From Clostridium sp. UBA4548 (GTDB taxonomy: Bacteria > Bacillota > Clostridia > Clostridiales > Clostridiaceae), in assembly GCF_002387895.1 (NCBI RefSeq), contig NZ_DGLI01000044.1, positions 11,169-40,020 of the forward strand: DNA of 28,852 nt, in the 5' to 3' direction. The position numbers were made by a program, and so were the translations under genes. The first letter of the stretch is position 1. Each line of letters opens with the position of its first letter. Below, piece after piece: positions 16,946 through 24,681 of the stretch. The notes beneath the pieces were generated by a model. The model saw nothing but the letters and a program-made list of their open reading frames with translations. It had not been told where the DNA came from and searched no databases.

Positions 16946-17533
16946 TTAACAATGAGTAATAGAATCAATATATAAATTTCCATACTCATATTTAATTATT
17001 GCTAAGTCACAGTTTTTGCACCCAAAGCCCCAAAACAAATCTAAGTTACCGCCAAGAACATAACTATATATAGCTCTCATTGCTCCACTGTGTGAAACTA
17101 TTAAAACATTATCATACTTTTTTTCTAAAAGATCACTCATAAAGCTACTAATCCTTTTGTATAACTGAGTGTAACTTTCGCCATTTGGAGGAGCAAACTC
17201 TTTCCAGTTGTCTTTCCATATTTCACATTCTGTTGGGTACTGTCTTAAAAGCTCACTGTAATTTTTCCCTTCAAAATCACCAAAATCAACTTCCATAAGC
17301 CTCTTATCCTCTTGAACCTTTAAATCCCTTAAAGGATTGATTATATCCAAAGTTTCCTTAGTTCTTTTTGCAGGACTTACATAAACACAATCAAATGCTA
17401 TACTCTTCAAGTTCTCCTTCACCTTATATGCTTGAGATATTCCTTCCTCATTTAAACTACAGTCTATTGAGCCATAATAAGTGTTTTTTTCGTTTTGCTG
17501 AGACTTTCCATGTCTTAATAAATAAATATCCAT
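16946..17533 (-). CDS. cobC: alpha-ribazole phosphatase-type histidine phosphatase
   Basis: A 195-residue member of the histidine phosphatase (phosphoglycerate mutase-like) superfamily. Catalytic residues are visible: R7-H8-G9 in LLRHGKSQQN, R57 in SPAKRTKETL, E81 in MEVDFGDFEG, and H148 in VSHSGAMRA. The general fold alone would not identify the substrate. Position directly before cobU and cobS makes alpha-ribazole-5'-phosphate or cobalamin-5'-phosphate the likely target. It is first in the operon. No cobalamin riboswitch is visible in the short leader, and cobT, which makes the alpha-ribazole phosphate, is not in the window. Confidence 0.85.
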   Translation of the reverse strand: MDIYLLRHGKSQQNEKNTYYGSIDCSLNEEGISQAYKVKENLKSIAFDCVYVSPAKRTKETLDIINPLRDLKVQEDKRLMEVDFGDFEGKNYSELLRQYPTECEIWKDNWKEFAPPNGESYTQLYKRISSFMSDLLEKKYDNVLIVSHSGAMRAIYSYVLGGNLDLFWGFGCKNCDLAIIKYEYGNLYIDSITHC

Positions 17534-17564
17534 TAATTATCACCACCCTATTATCTCATATCCT

Positions 17565-17593
17565 ATATTACTTTTATTTTTATTAAAACTCAA
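17565..17593 (-). promoter_or_regulatory. possible promoter of the cob operon
   Basis: Minus strand TTGAGT (17593-17588), 17 bases, TAATAT (17570-17565), 32 bases before the cobC start, leaving a leader too short for a B12 riboswitch. Confidence 0.45.
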
Positions 17594-17683
17594 TAATAAC
17601 TTTTTAAACTGAAAACCAAAGGATATTTCCATTGAAATTTGTTATATTGTTACGCCAATGTAAATAAAATCTTATGAAAAATA

Positions 17684-17719
17684 AAAGAAAGTCTTTATTT
17701 TGCAATAAAAACTTTCTTT
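17684..17719 (-). terminator. terminator of znuA
   Basis: AAAGAAAGT...AATAAA stem of 16 bases (17684-17699 with 17704-17719, mismatched at one position), loop of four, then TATTTTTC on the minus strand; 35 bases after the znuA stop. Confidence 0.8.
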
Positions 17720-17753
17720 ACTTACTAGATTAATATATTTTTTTATAGTAAGT

Positions 17754-18683
17754 TTACTTTAAACTATTATATATAGTTTCTACATTGTATTTCATAGCTT
17801 CTACAAAAGTTTTATTTTCCTCATTGCTATGAAGAGTGTATATTTTCTCAGTTTTGCCCTTTACTTCTCTTGCCAAAGTTTCAGAAATTTCAGGACTTAC
17901 TAGAGCCTCTGTAAAAATCACTTTAACATTATTCTTCTTTACATAACTTACAAGTTCTTCTAACTTCTTAGGAGAAGGTTCCCCTTCTGCAAAAACATCT
18001 TCTATACTGTTTTGCTCTAAACCTAAATCTTTACAAAGATACCCAAAAGTTGCATGGCCTGTAACAAAACTTTTATTAGTAAGTTCCTCGAACTTTTGCT
18101 TATAAGTATTCAATATATCATTCATCGAAGCTTCAAAAGCTTTATAGTTTTCTTCATAGTAGCTTTTATTATCTGGATCTACCTTTACTAAAGCCTCCAT
18201 TATGTTCTTTCCTTGGACTTTAGAAGATTCTATCCCTAGCCAAGTATGTGGGTCATATTCCCCATGTTCATCCTCATTTTCTTCTTCTTTTTCTTCTCTA
18301 TGTTCTTCAGCTTTTAATAGTTCCACACCCTTTGATGCATCTACAAGTTGAAGGTTAGAATTTTTTATAGACTTAAGAACCTTATTACTCCAGCTCTCCA
18401 TTCCAGCTCCGTTTATAACAAAAATATCTCCCTGTTCTATATTTACCATATCTTTAGCTTTTGGCTCAAAATCATGTGGCTCTGAACCTTCTGGTACCAC
18501 ATTATAAATTTCTACTTTATCTTTTCCTATTTCATCTACAAGCGACTTCATTCCATAGAATGAGGTTACTACCTTTACTTTTCCTGAATCATTACTTGTT
18601 TTTACCACGTTATTATTGCTACAACCTATAAAGGTTGTCATAACCATTATAGCTACTATAGATATCAATGTCCTTTTTTTCAT
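17754..18683 (-). CDS. znuA: zinc/manganese ABC importer substrate-binding lipoprotein
   Basis: A 309-residue solute-binding protein of the cluster 9 metal family (ZnuA/AdcA/MntA). A lipoprotein signal peptide ends in TFIGC with the lipidated C21. Metal-ligand candidates are H70 in EGSEPHDFEP, H146 in YDPHTWL, H210 in FVTGHATFGY, and an acidic residue in the last part (IFTEALVSPEIS). Between the first two His lies a Glu/His-rich loop (127-141, HREEKEEENEDEHGEY), as in zinc-specific ZnuA; here it is mainly acidic. Divergent from znuC and znuB, with the shared control region 18684-18922 between them. Zinc is the likelier substrate; Mn is not excluded. Confidence 0.9.
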   Translation of the reverse strand: MKKRTLISIVAIMVMTTFIGCSNNNVVKTSNDSGKVKVVTSFYGMKSLVDEIGKDKVEIYNVVPEGSEPHDFEPKAKDMVNIEQGDIFVINGAGMESWSNKVLKSIKNSNLQLVDASKGVELLKAEEHREEKEEENEDEHGEYDPHTWLGIESSKVQGKNIMEALVKVDPDNKSYYEENYKAFEASMNDILNTYKQKFEELTNKSFVTGHATFGYLCKDLGLEQNSIEDVFAEGEPSPKKLEELVSYVKKNNVKVIFTEALVSPEISETLAREVKGKTEKIYTLHSNEENKTFVEAMKYNVETIYNSLK

Positions 18684-18699
18684 AAATACACTCCTTTAT

Positions 18700-18714
18700 T
18701 GCAATTAATTTGCA
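18700..18714. promoter_or_regulatory. Fur-family (candidate Zur) operator near the znuA transcription start
   Basis: TGCAATT-A-ATTTGCA, a 7-1-7 dyad with one mismatched pair. It lies just downstream of the predicted znuA start of transcription and matches the second copy at 18771-18785. Confidence 0.6.
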
Positions 18715-18723
18715 TCTAGTACT

Positions 18724-18752
18724 ATTATAATTTCTTTTACTTATAATGTAAA
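18724..18752 (-). promoter_or_regulatory. sigma-A promoter of znuA
   Basis: Minus strand TTTACA (18752-18747), 17 bases, TATAAT (18729-18724). Confidence 0.75.
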
Positions 18753-18770
18753 TATATTTTAAGAAATTAA

Positions 18771-18785
18771 TGCAAATCATTTGCA
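18771..18785. promoter_or_regulatory. Fur-family (candidate Zur) operator on the znuCB promoter
   Basis: TGCAAAT-C-ATTTGCA, a perfect 7-1-7 palindrome as used by Fur, Zur and PerR proteins. Its right half overlaps the -35 of znuCB. The half-site differs from the Bacillus Zur box (TCGTAAT). Confidence 0.65.
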
Positions 18786-18810
18786 ATATCTTATATTTTT
18801 ATTATATAAT
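18781..18810 (+). promoter_or_regulatory. sigma-A promoter of znuCB
   Basis: TTGCAA (18781-18786), 18 bases, TATAAT (18805-18810), giving a leader of about 105 bases before the znuC start. Confidence 0.6.
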
Positions 18811-18922
18811 CATTAAGTAACTATTATCAAATAATGTATAATTTATTCATTATCTAGATAACTTACTTAATAAATTTGTTTTATTTGGACATTATTGTAA
18901 TATACATGAAAGGAGTACTTGT

Positions 18923-19576
18923 ATGATTGAAGTGAATAACATTTCTTTTTCTTATAATAATGCAAAACCTTATCTTATTAATAATCTATACTTTACTCTT
19001 CCAACAGGTAGTTATGTATCAGTTATTGGTGAGAACGGTAGTGCTAAAACTACATTAATTAAACTTATGGTTGGAATACTAAAGCCTATAAATGGCTCTA
19101 TTAATATAAAGTCATCTAGTATTGGATATGTTCCACAAAAATTAGATAATTTTAATTCACAATTTCCCATTACAGTCTATGAAGTTTTAAATACTCACAG
19201 AAAAATTTTAAAGCTTAAAGATAAAACCTGCATTACAGATGCATTAAAATCTGTGGGGATGTTAGATTACACTAATAGCCTTATTGGAAACTTATCTGGT
19301 GGCCAACAACAAAAGGTTTTTATTGCTAAAGCATTGATTGGTGATAGGGATATACTTATATTAGATGAACCCTCTACAGGTGTAGATAATAAAAGTATGA
19401 AGGAAATTTATAATATCATCACACATTTGAATAAAAATCATGGCATTACTGTGATTTCCATAGAGCATAATTTAGATACTGCCATTAAAAATTCTTCTCA
19501 TATTTTAAGTATGGAAAATGGTAGTGGTACGCTCTATCCCTTAGATGAGTATTTAAATAACCATCATATAATTTAA
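18923..19576 (+). CDS. znuC: zinc/manganese ABC importer ATPase
   Basis: A 217-residue cytoplasmic ATPase powering the metal importer. Walker A is GENGSAKT (about 36-43), with Ala where Gly is usual (GxNGxGKS/T), the Q-loop is near GYVPQKL, signature LSGGQQQK, Walker B DILILDEP with the catalytic Glu, and the switch His in ISIEHNL. It is slightly shorter than ZnuC of enteric bacteria and lacks their C-terminal extension. Translated from AAAGGAG seven bases before the ATG. The permease gene follows after 14 bases, and the binding protein is transcribed in the opposite direction. Confidence 0.9.
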   Translation: MIEVNNISFSYNNAKPYLINNLYFTLPTGSYVSVIGENGSAKTTLIKLMVGILKPINGSINIKSSSIGYVPQKLDNFNSQFPITVYEVLNTHRKILKLKDKTCITDALKSVGMLDYTNSLIGNLSGGQQQKVFIAKALIGDRDILILDEPSTGVDNKSMKEIYNIITHLNKNHGITVISIEHNLDTAIKNSSHILSMENGSGTLYPLDEYLNNHHII

Positions 19577-19590
19577 GTTGGAGGTTGCAA

Positions 19591-20385
19591 ATGTTTCAAT
19601 ATGAATTTATGCAAAATGCTTTTTTAGCAGGAGTTTTTATATCTATACTTTGCCCCTTAGTTGGAGTTTTTTTAGTTCTTAAACGCTATTCCATGATGGG
19701 TGACACTTTAGCTCATTCATCTTTTGCAGGAGTTGCTATTGGCTTAGTTTTTGGGTTTAATCCAATAGTATCTTCCTTTATTTTTACAAGTATATGTGGT
19801 GTTTTAATAGAATACTTAAGAGATTATTATAAAAAATATGCAGAACTTATTCTTTCAATAATCTTGACCTTTAGTATTGGTGTTGGTATTACACTTATCA
19901 GTACTGGAAAAACTGGTGGAAATGTTAATACTTTTTTATTTGGAAGTATTCTTACCGTGACTAAAAATGATTTAGTTACTATGCTTATTCTTAGCATACT
20001 TTCTATAATATTGCTATCAACCCTATATCACAAGCTAATTTATATAACTTTTGATGAAGAAGGTGCCAAGGTTGCAGGAATAAATGTTAAACTAATTAAT
20101 TATATTTTTGCTCTATTAGTTGGAGCAACTATTTCTGTTTCCATACGTATTATGGGTATTTTAGTAATGTCCTCAATGATAGCACTTCCAGTTGCAGCTG
20201 CTTTGCAGCTTAATAGAGGTTTTAAGGACACTTTATTACTATCATTACTATTTGGATTTATTGACATCATCACTGGCTTAATTTTGTCTTATTATATTAA
20301 CTGTGCTCCTGGTGGAACCATTGCACTAGTTTCTGTATTTGTTCTTGTTTTTGTTATTGTTTTTAAAAAAGTCATAATAAAATAA
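19591..20385 (+). CDS. znuB: zinc/manganese ABC importer permease
   Basis: A 264-residue integral membrane protein of the ABC-3 permease family with about eight hydrophobic helices. Landmarks are GVFLVLKRYSMMGDTLAHSSFAGVA near residues 25-50, FDEEGAKVAGINV (the loop that contacts the ATPase), and SVSIRIMGILVMSSMIALPVA. I use the ATG at 19591, because GGAGG ends seven bases upstream; the TTG at 19585 is too close. Forms the channel with ZnuC and receives metal from ZnuA. It ends at a strong terminator at 20391. Confidence 0.9.
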   Translation: MFQYEFMQNAFLAGVFISILCPLVGVFLVLKRYSMMGDTLAHSSFAGVAIGLVFGFNPIVSSFIFTSICGVLIEYLRDYYKKYAELILSIILTFSIGVGITLISTGKTGGNVNTFLFGSILTVTKNDLVTMLILSILSIILLSTLYHKLIYITFDEEGAKVAGINVKLINYIFALLVGATISVSIRIMGILVMSSMIALPVAAALQLNRGFKDTLLLSLLFGFIDIITGLILSYYINCAPGGTIALVSVFVLVFVIVFKKVIIK

Positions 20386-20390
20386 AAGTT

Positions 20391-20425
20391 CCCCTTAAAG
20401 TATATAAACTTTAAGGGGATTTTTC
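20391..20425 (+). terminator. terminator of znuCB
   Basis: CCCCTTAAAGT / ACTTTAAGGGG perfect 11-base stem, six-base loop, then ATTTTTCTTTT; begins six bases after the znuB stop. Confidence 0.9.
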
Positions 20426-20491
20426 TTTTATATAACTATTTAATTGTTAGATCAAGCTAAGTCATATCTTAATTCTTCTAATTCTGAACAC

Positions 20492-20638
20492 CTATTTATT
20501 AGGATTTCCATCTAATTCATCATAATGTGGTTTTATTTTCTCGTCTCCTCTATTATTCTGATTTTTATGAAGCCTTTGCCTTCTCTCACCCTTTTGCATT
20601 CCTTGATTTTCTTTATGTTGCTTATTTAATTCTGTCAT
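20492..20638 (-). CDS. small hydrophilic protein, 48 residues
   Basis: An open frame from ATG 20638 to TAG 20492 that encodes a very polar, basic peptide beginning MTELNKQHKE and ending ELDGNPNK, with many Asn, Gln, Lys and Arg and no hydrophobic core. AAAGGAG lies nine bases upstream of the ATG, a convincing ribosome site. The composition recalls small acid-soluble-like or intrinsically disordered spore peptides of Firmicutes, but I recognise no family. The frame of the 52-codon ORF upstream overlaps its start by 17 bases. Confidence 0.5.
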   Translation of the reverse strand: MTELNKQHKENQGMQKGERRQRLHKNQNNRGDEKIKPHYDELDGNPNK

Positions 20639-20780
20639 CTTCATCTCTCCTTTCATGAAAATTATTTTTTGCCGAAAGAGAGATTTCTATACAATATAAT
20701 AGAAAGATACTTGTTACATGAATCTTTAAGTTACTCTTAATTTCATTACGACATACTATGTTTTTTAGATGATTACTCAC
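20622..20780 (-). CDS. possible small ORF overlapping the start of the 48-residue gene
   Basis: GTG at 20780 with AGGAGGG six bases upstream opens a 52-codon frame (starting MSNHLKNIVCRNE) whose end overlaps the next small gene by 17 bases, so it could be a coupled leader. The short hydrophobic centre (SIFLLYCIEISL) may be a membrane helix. It resembles nothing I know. The strong ribosome site is the main support; codon use is unremarkable. Confidence 0.35.
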   Translation of the reverse strand: MSNHLKNIVCRNEIKSNLKIHVTSIFLLYCIEISLSAKNNFHERRDEDDRIK

Positions 20781-20945
20781 TTTATTCCCTCCTAAAAATT
20801 TAAAAGTAACCAAAGTAGTCATATACAAATCAAAAGGTACCTTTGCTTTCCTACAAACAAAACTTCATAATTATCTAGATCACTTTATATTGTCTCATGA
20901 CAATTGATTAATATTTATTTTTCCACAGGTCTAATATTGAGAATA

Positions 20946-20985
20946 AAAATACCTATTAGATTGCACGCTCTCTAATAGGTATTTT
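20946..20985. terminator. hairpin, terminator-like
   Basis: AAAATACCTATTAGA (20946-20960) pairs perfectly with 20971-20985 around the loop TTGCACGCTC. On the minus strand ATTTTTATTC follows, so it would end transcription arriving from the non-genic segment at 20990-21510. Confidence 0.6.
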
Positions 20986-20989
20986 AAAT

Positions 20990-21510
20990 GCTTTAATTTT
21001 AAGTAATTTTAATCTGACACAACTAACTGTACACTATAAAAATTGTTTTGAAAACCATCTACCATACAACAGCCTTCAAACCCTCATTCTTCCGTCTCCA
21101 TTTTTCTTCCATTATAAATAAAGTTTTGAAAAAAATCTACTAAAATTCTCATATTAAATCTCTCAAACCGCTAATTTTATATAAAAAAAGTCTTTAAAAA
21201 CCAATCATAATTTCTACTTTTCCTCTCTAAATTCCTATCAATCTTCTATCAAAACTCTATCTTTCATCCTACTATTTTCCTCATATTGATTCCCCAATTC
21301 TCTTCTTTTATTCCTACTTTTTCTCATGCGTCCTATCGGACTTTGTTCTCCCAAAGATGGCGTAGCCAGTGAGATTTCATAATAATTCTGTCTATTTTAA
21401 ACCTATCTTCTTCTCTATCTTTGACTGATACACTGGGAGAGATGTAGTAGCGGAAGCTCTGGTTTATGCTTTGGAAAGAGGCTTGGGAGGTTGTACGGAG
21501 ATATGTTTGA
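20990..21510. other. non-genic segment with purine-rich minus strand and GC-richer end
   Basis: No intact gene is found in about 520 bases. From roughly 21060 to 21340 the minus strand is almost all A and G. From about 21325 to 21500 the base composition becomes richer in G and C than the surroundings and holds three short hairpins in a row: GTCC-4-GGAC, CTTTG-6-CAAAG and TGGC-3-GCCA (about 21328-21373). On the minus strand one frame stays open from just inside the trmB terminator to about 21335 (about 60 codons, ending HLWENKVR) but has no start codon. A second minus frame reads SLATPSLGEQSPIGRM and runs on for about 45 codons. This could be a gene remnant, a repeated element or a structured RNA. 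Confidence 0.4.
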
Positions 21511-21520
21511 AATAAAAATA

Positions 21521-21557
21521 ATCCACGTTAAAACCAATATATGGCTCGAACGTGGAT
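21521..21557 (-). terminator. terminator of trmB
   Basis: ATCCACGTT / AACGTGGAT, nine perfect bases with a 19-base loop; ATTATTTTTATTTC follows on the minus strand. Confidence 0.7.
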
Positions 21558-21613
21558 ATTTCTGTTCAAAACTTTATTTATATATTCAAGACTATTTTTT
21601 GATTTTCAAGAGA

Positions 21614-22285
21614 TTATTTGTTGGGGACAACTAACTTTGCAACTAAGAACATAGTTTTCATTCCCATAGAAGTAAATTTAGCCTCATATTCAGTAACCAC
21701 ATTATTCTCGAAGCCACTAGAGTGAAGGTTATAGGTTAAAAAGTTTATTTCAAAACCACTTTCTTTAAAGTAATTGATAGAATCCTCAAATAAACCAGTA
21801 TCATCAGTTTTAAACCAAATTTCACCGCCTAGTTTTAAAAACTTTTTATATTGTTCTAAAAATTTTGTGTGAGTTAATCTTCTTTTATTATGTCTTTCCT
21901 TGGGCCAAGGGTTACAGAAATTAATATATATTTTAGAGATTTCATCCTTTGCAAAAACATTATCAATAAGCATTATATTTAACGGCATTAGTCTTACGTT
22001 AATATCCTTATCTTGAAGTTTCTCCTCTGCTCTAAGTTTTTTAACTTTTCTTAAAGCATTAACTAGAACTTCATCCTTTAAATCTATACCTACATAATTG
22101 ATCTCATGATTTTGCTTCGAGCGCTGCGCTATATGTCCTCCCATGCCACAACCTAACTCTAAGTGTATCTCATTATTGTTTTCAAAGTTTTCATTCCACT
22201 TTCCCATATGATTATATTGGTCAGTTATAACAATATGGCTTGCTTCCATTTCAGGTCTTGCCCAATGTTTTTTTCTTAAACGCAT
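21614..22285 (-). CDS. trmB: tRNA (guanine-N7-)-methyltransferase
   Basis: A 223-residue SAM-dependent enzyme that forms m7G46 in the tRNA variable loop. Seen: the SAM-binding motif LELGCGMGGH (about 43-52), YVGIDLKDEVL, the TrmB-specific INFCNPWPKERHNKRRLT (about 126-143), and a C-terminal block with VTEYEAKF. Length is standard. Start ATG preceded by GAGGAG. It follows the M50 protease gene by 20 bases, so the two are probably cotranscribed, with the terminator at 21521. Confidence 0.95.
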   Translation of the reverse strand: MRLRKKHWARPEMEASHIVITDQYNHMGKWNENFENNNEIHLELGCGMGGHIAQRSKQNHEINYVGIDLKDEVLVNALRKVKKLRAEEKLQDKDINVRLMPLNIMLIDNVFAKDEISKIYINFCNPWPKERHNKRRLTHTKFLEQYKKFLKLGGEIWFKTDDTGLFEDSINYFKESGFEINFLTYNLHSSGFENNVVTEYEAKFTSMGMKTMFLVAKLVVPNK

Positions 22286-22305
22286 AAAGTTTCTACTCCT
22301 CTTGT

Positions 22306-22959
22306 TTATATTATTGATGTAATTATTTTAACTAAAAATCCAAATAAAGCATTTCCAGGTACTCCAACTAAAAAGTCTAAAATAGAGTATCCACCTATTA
22401 ATGGAAGTATTAAAATAATAAAAATTATCATTTGATATCTGTAAAGCATAGTTGAAAACTTATATAAACCTTTTGGAAACAAATCATTTATTATTCTGAA
22501 TCCATCAAATCCAGGTACTGGTATTAAGTTCAGAAAAAACCATAGACAATTTAACCAAGCAGTTAGATAAATTATTGTTGATATAATATTATATAGGTTT
22601 TCATTAGCTAAACTAAGCTTGCTAAATAATACTAAGGCTATCACTGCCAAAAAAGCAATTACTAAGTTAGCTAGTGGTCCTGCTAAAGATACTTTTAAAT
22701 CATCCTTAAAATAGTTTTTAAACACCTGTGGATTTGTTTCTACAGGCTTTGCCCAACCAAAGCCAACAAGTAAAATCATAATAAACCCTACAATATCTAC
22801 ATGTGCAAAAGGGTTTAGAGTGAGCCTCCCTTGATATTTAGGAGTATCATCTCCAAGCTTAACAGCTACAATTGCATGTGCATATTCATGAAAGGTAAAA
22901 GCTAATAAAATAGCTGGAATTATTAATATTTTGTCTAATAAATAACTATTAACATCCAT
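22306..22959 (-). CDS. M50-family (site-2 protease type) membrane metalloprotease
   Basis: A 217-residue membrane protein. The zinc motif HEYAH (H24, E25, H28) sits in the first membrane helix, and the second conserved block NLIPVPGFDGFRI supplies the third ligand Asp in a later helix. GRLTLNPFAHVD between helices is also typical. No PDZ or CBS domain, so it is the short, soluble-domain-free subclass common in Firmicutes, whose substrates are mostly unknown. AAGGAGG lies upstream. Shares a transcript with trmB, though no functional link is evident. Confidence 0.88.
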   Translation of the reverse strand: MDVNSYLLDKILIIPAILLAFTFHEYAHAIVAVKLGDDTPKYQGRLTLNPFAHVDIVGFIMILLVGFGWAKPVETNPQVFKNYFKDDLKVSLAGPLANLVIAFLAVIALVLFSKLSLANENLYNIISTIIYLTAWLNCLWFFLNLIPVPGFDGFRIINDLFPKGLYKFSTMLYRYQMIIFIILILPLIGGYSILDFLVGVPGNALFGFLVKIITSII

Positions 22960-23095
22960 ATAAAAGTCCTCCTTGAAGGGATAATTAAATCCATTATACC
23001 ATATTAACTCATAATATTATTATAGTTATTTATTATTTAAAATCAAGTTAGTTAATTATTTATAGTAAGTATTGTTATTTTAAAAAGTTACATAA

Positions 23096-23116
23096 AAAAA
23101 GGCCTAAGGCCTTTTT
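23096..23116 (-). terminator. terminator of phoH
   Basis: AAAAAGGCC-TAA-GGCCTTTTT, a near-perfect palindrome overlapping the phoH stop codon (23117-23115), with TTTTTTTATG on the minus strand. Confidence 0.85.
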
Positions 23117-24491
23117 ATAATTTTTGTGCAGCTTCATATGCTAAAGGAGATCTTTCACACTCATCAAACTTAAGTGTAACTTGGTAACAAAGTTCGCTAC
23201 CTTTCATTTTTTCAGATGCATAACATAGTCCATTAGACCTAGAGTCCATAAATGGATGATCAATCTGATCTGGATCACCAATAAGTATTAACTTAGTTCC
23301 TTCTCCAACCCTTGTTGTTATTGCTTTAACTTGCTTTGGCGAAAGATTTTGGGCCTCATCAATAATAACCCAGTTCTTAACTATAGATCTCCCTCTTAAA
23401 TATGCCACTGCTTCTGTAGTTATAATTCTTCTATCAAACAACTCTTTTATTTTATCCTGCAATTCCTTTTCATTCTTATACCTTTCTTTTTCATCAGAAT
23501 CAACTAATATCTCTAAATTATCAAAGATTGGCCTCATGAAAGGTGCTATTTTTTCTTCCTCTGAACCTGGTAGAAATCCAATTTCCTCATCCATAGTTAC
23601 ATTTGGTCTACAAACTAATATTCTTCTAAACTGTCCTGTATTTTCCTCTATAATCTTTTGTAATCCTGTTGCTAGAGAAAATAATGTTTTGGCTGTACCC
23701 GCTGGCCCCTTTATAATAACTAATGGAGCTTTAATTGGATCTGTGTACAAAGCTTCAAGCATGAATTTTTGACCTATATTTCTTGGGCTCAGTCCTAGAG
23801 GTTTAATATCCTTATAATATAATGGAACTATTTTTTTTCCATCAAATCTTCCCAAGGCAGTTTGTTTTGTATTTTCCATTGAATGCATGAGAACGAATTG
23901 GTTAGTGTATATTTCCGGTTTATAGTACTCCTCTCGTTCAATGGAATAGCATAAAGCGTCATCTGGACTTAAGGATTTTTTGGCATAATACTCTTCAAGT
24001 TTATAAGAGGGAACATATACTTCTAATCTTCCAGTATATTGGCTGTCGTTTTCTGGGACTACCTTTTCATAGTAATCTTCACTTTTTATATTTACCGTGT
24101 CCGCCTTAATTCTTTCAAATATATCCTTAGTAATAAGAATTACATCCTCACCTAAGTCTTTTAAGGCTTTGCATACCTGTAGTATTCTATTATCGGGTTT
24201 TTCTTTTTCCCATGCCGGTGGCATTTTAGTATCATAATGGTTCATTTCTACCCTTAAGATCCCCCCATTGGGAAGAAGAACCCCTTTACATAAATTCCCC
24301 TCTTTTCGTAATCTATCAATAGTTCTTGCTGCATGCCTTGCATTAGCGCCTAAATCAGTTTTATCTTTTTTAAAATTATCTAATTCTTCAAGAACTACTT
24401 CTGGTATTACTACATCATTATCTCCAAAGGATAATAATGCCCCTGATGAATAAAGAATAACATTGGTATCTAATACATAAGTTTTCTTCAA
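23115..24491 (-). CDS. PhoH-family protein with N-terminal PIN domain (PhoH2/YlaK type)
   Basis: Encodes 458 residues. The PIN nuclease domain covers about 1-145 (D8 in YVLDTNVIL, E35/E36, D123 in ITKD); the PhoH ATPase follows at about 235-455, with Walker A GPAGTAKT (262-269) and Walker B VIIDEAQNLSP. Members join a toxin-like RNase with an RNA helicase/ATPase; in mycobacteria PhoH2 unwinds and cuts RNA. TTG is the start codon, with GGAGGAG nine bases upstream; the sequence from the first residue (MKKTYVLDTN) matches the family beginning. No antitoxin-like gene is adjacent. Confidence 0.9.
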   Translation of the reverse strand: MKKTYVLDTNVILYSSGALLSFGDNDVVIPEVVLEELDNFKKDKTDLGANARHAARTIDRLRKEGNLCKGVLLPNGGILRVEMNHYDTKMPPAWEKEKPDNRILQVCKALKDLGEDVILITKDIFERIKADTVNIKSEDYYEKVVPENDSQYTGRLEVYVPSYKLEEYYAKKSLSPDDALCYSIEREEYYKPEIYTNQFVLMHSMENTKQTALGRFDGKKIVPLYYKDIKPLGLSPRNIGQKFMLEALYTDPIKAPLVIIKGPAGTAKTLFSLATGLQKIIEENTGQFRRILVCRPNVTMDEEIGFLPGSEEEKIAPFMRPIFDNLEILVDSDEKERYKNEKELQDKIKELFDRRIITTEAVAYLRGRSIVKNWVIIDEAQNLSPKQVKAITTRVGEGTKLILIGDPDQIDHPFMDSRSNGLCYASEKMKGSELCYQVTLKFDECERSPLAYEAAQKL

Positions 24492-24622
24492 GCTACTTCT
24501 CCTCCTCTCCTATATTACTAATATATGTAAAACTTTTTATAATTGAATAAAAACATGAATAATTTAAAAAACTTTTTTTATCAAAAAAATACATAATTCC
24601 ATGCTGTAATGATATAATTCCT

Positions 24623-24651
24623 TTGACAATGGATAATACTTATTATATAAT
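24623..24651 (+). promoter_or_regulatory. sigma-A promoter of perR with palindromic -10
   Basis: TTGACA (24623-24628), 17 bases, TATAAT (24646-24651): an exact consensus. The palindrome TATTATATAATA (24641-24652) overlaps the -10 and resembles a PerR box (TTATAATNATTATAA), suggesting autoregulation. Confidence 0.8.
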
Positions 24652-24681
24652 AGATATAATCAAATAGTGAGGTAAATGCAC

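Noticed and set aside
17534..17640. Possible cobalamin riboswitch before cobC
   Set aside because: No B12-box-like sequence is visible, and the space between promoter and start codon is far too short.
20990..21510. Segment as a known RNA (RNase P, tmRNA, SRP, 6S or a common riboswitch)
   Set aside because: None of the conserved core sequences I could recall for these RNAs is present on either strand.
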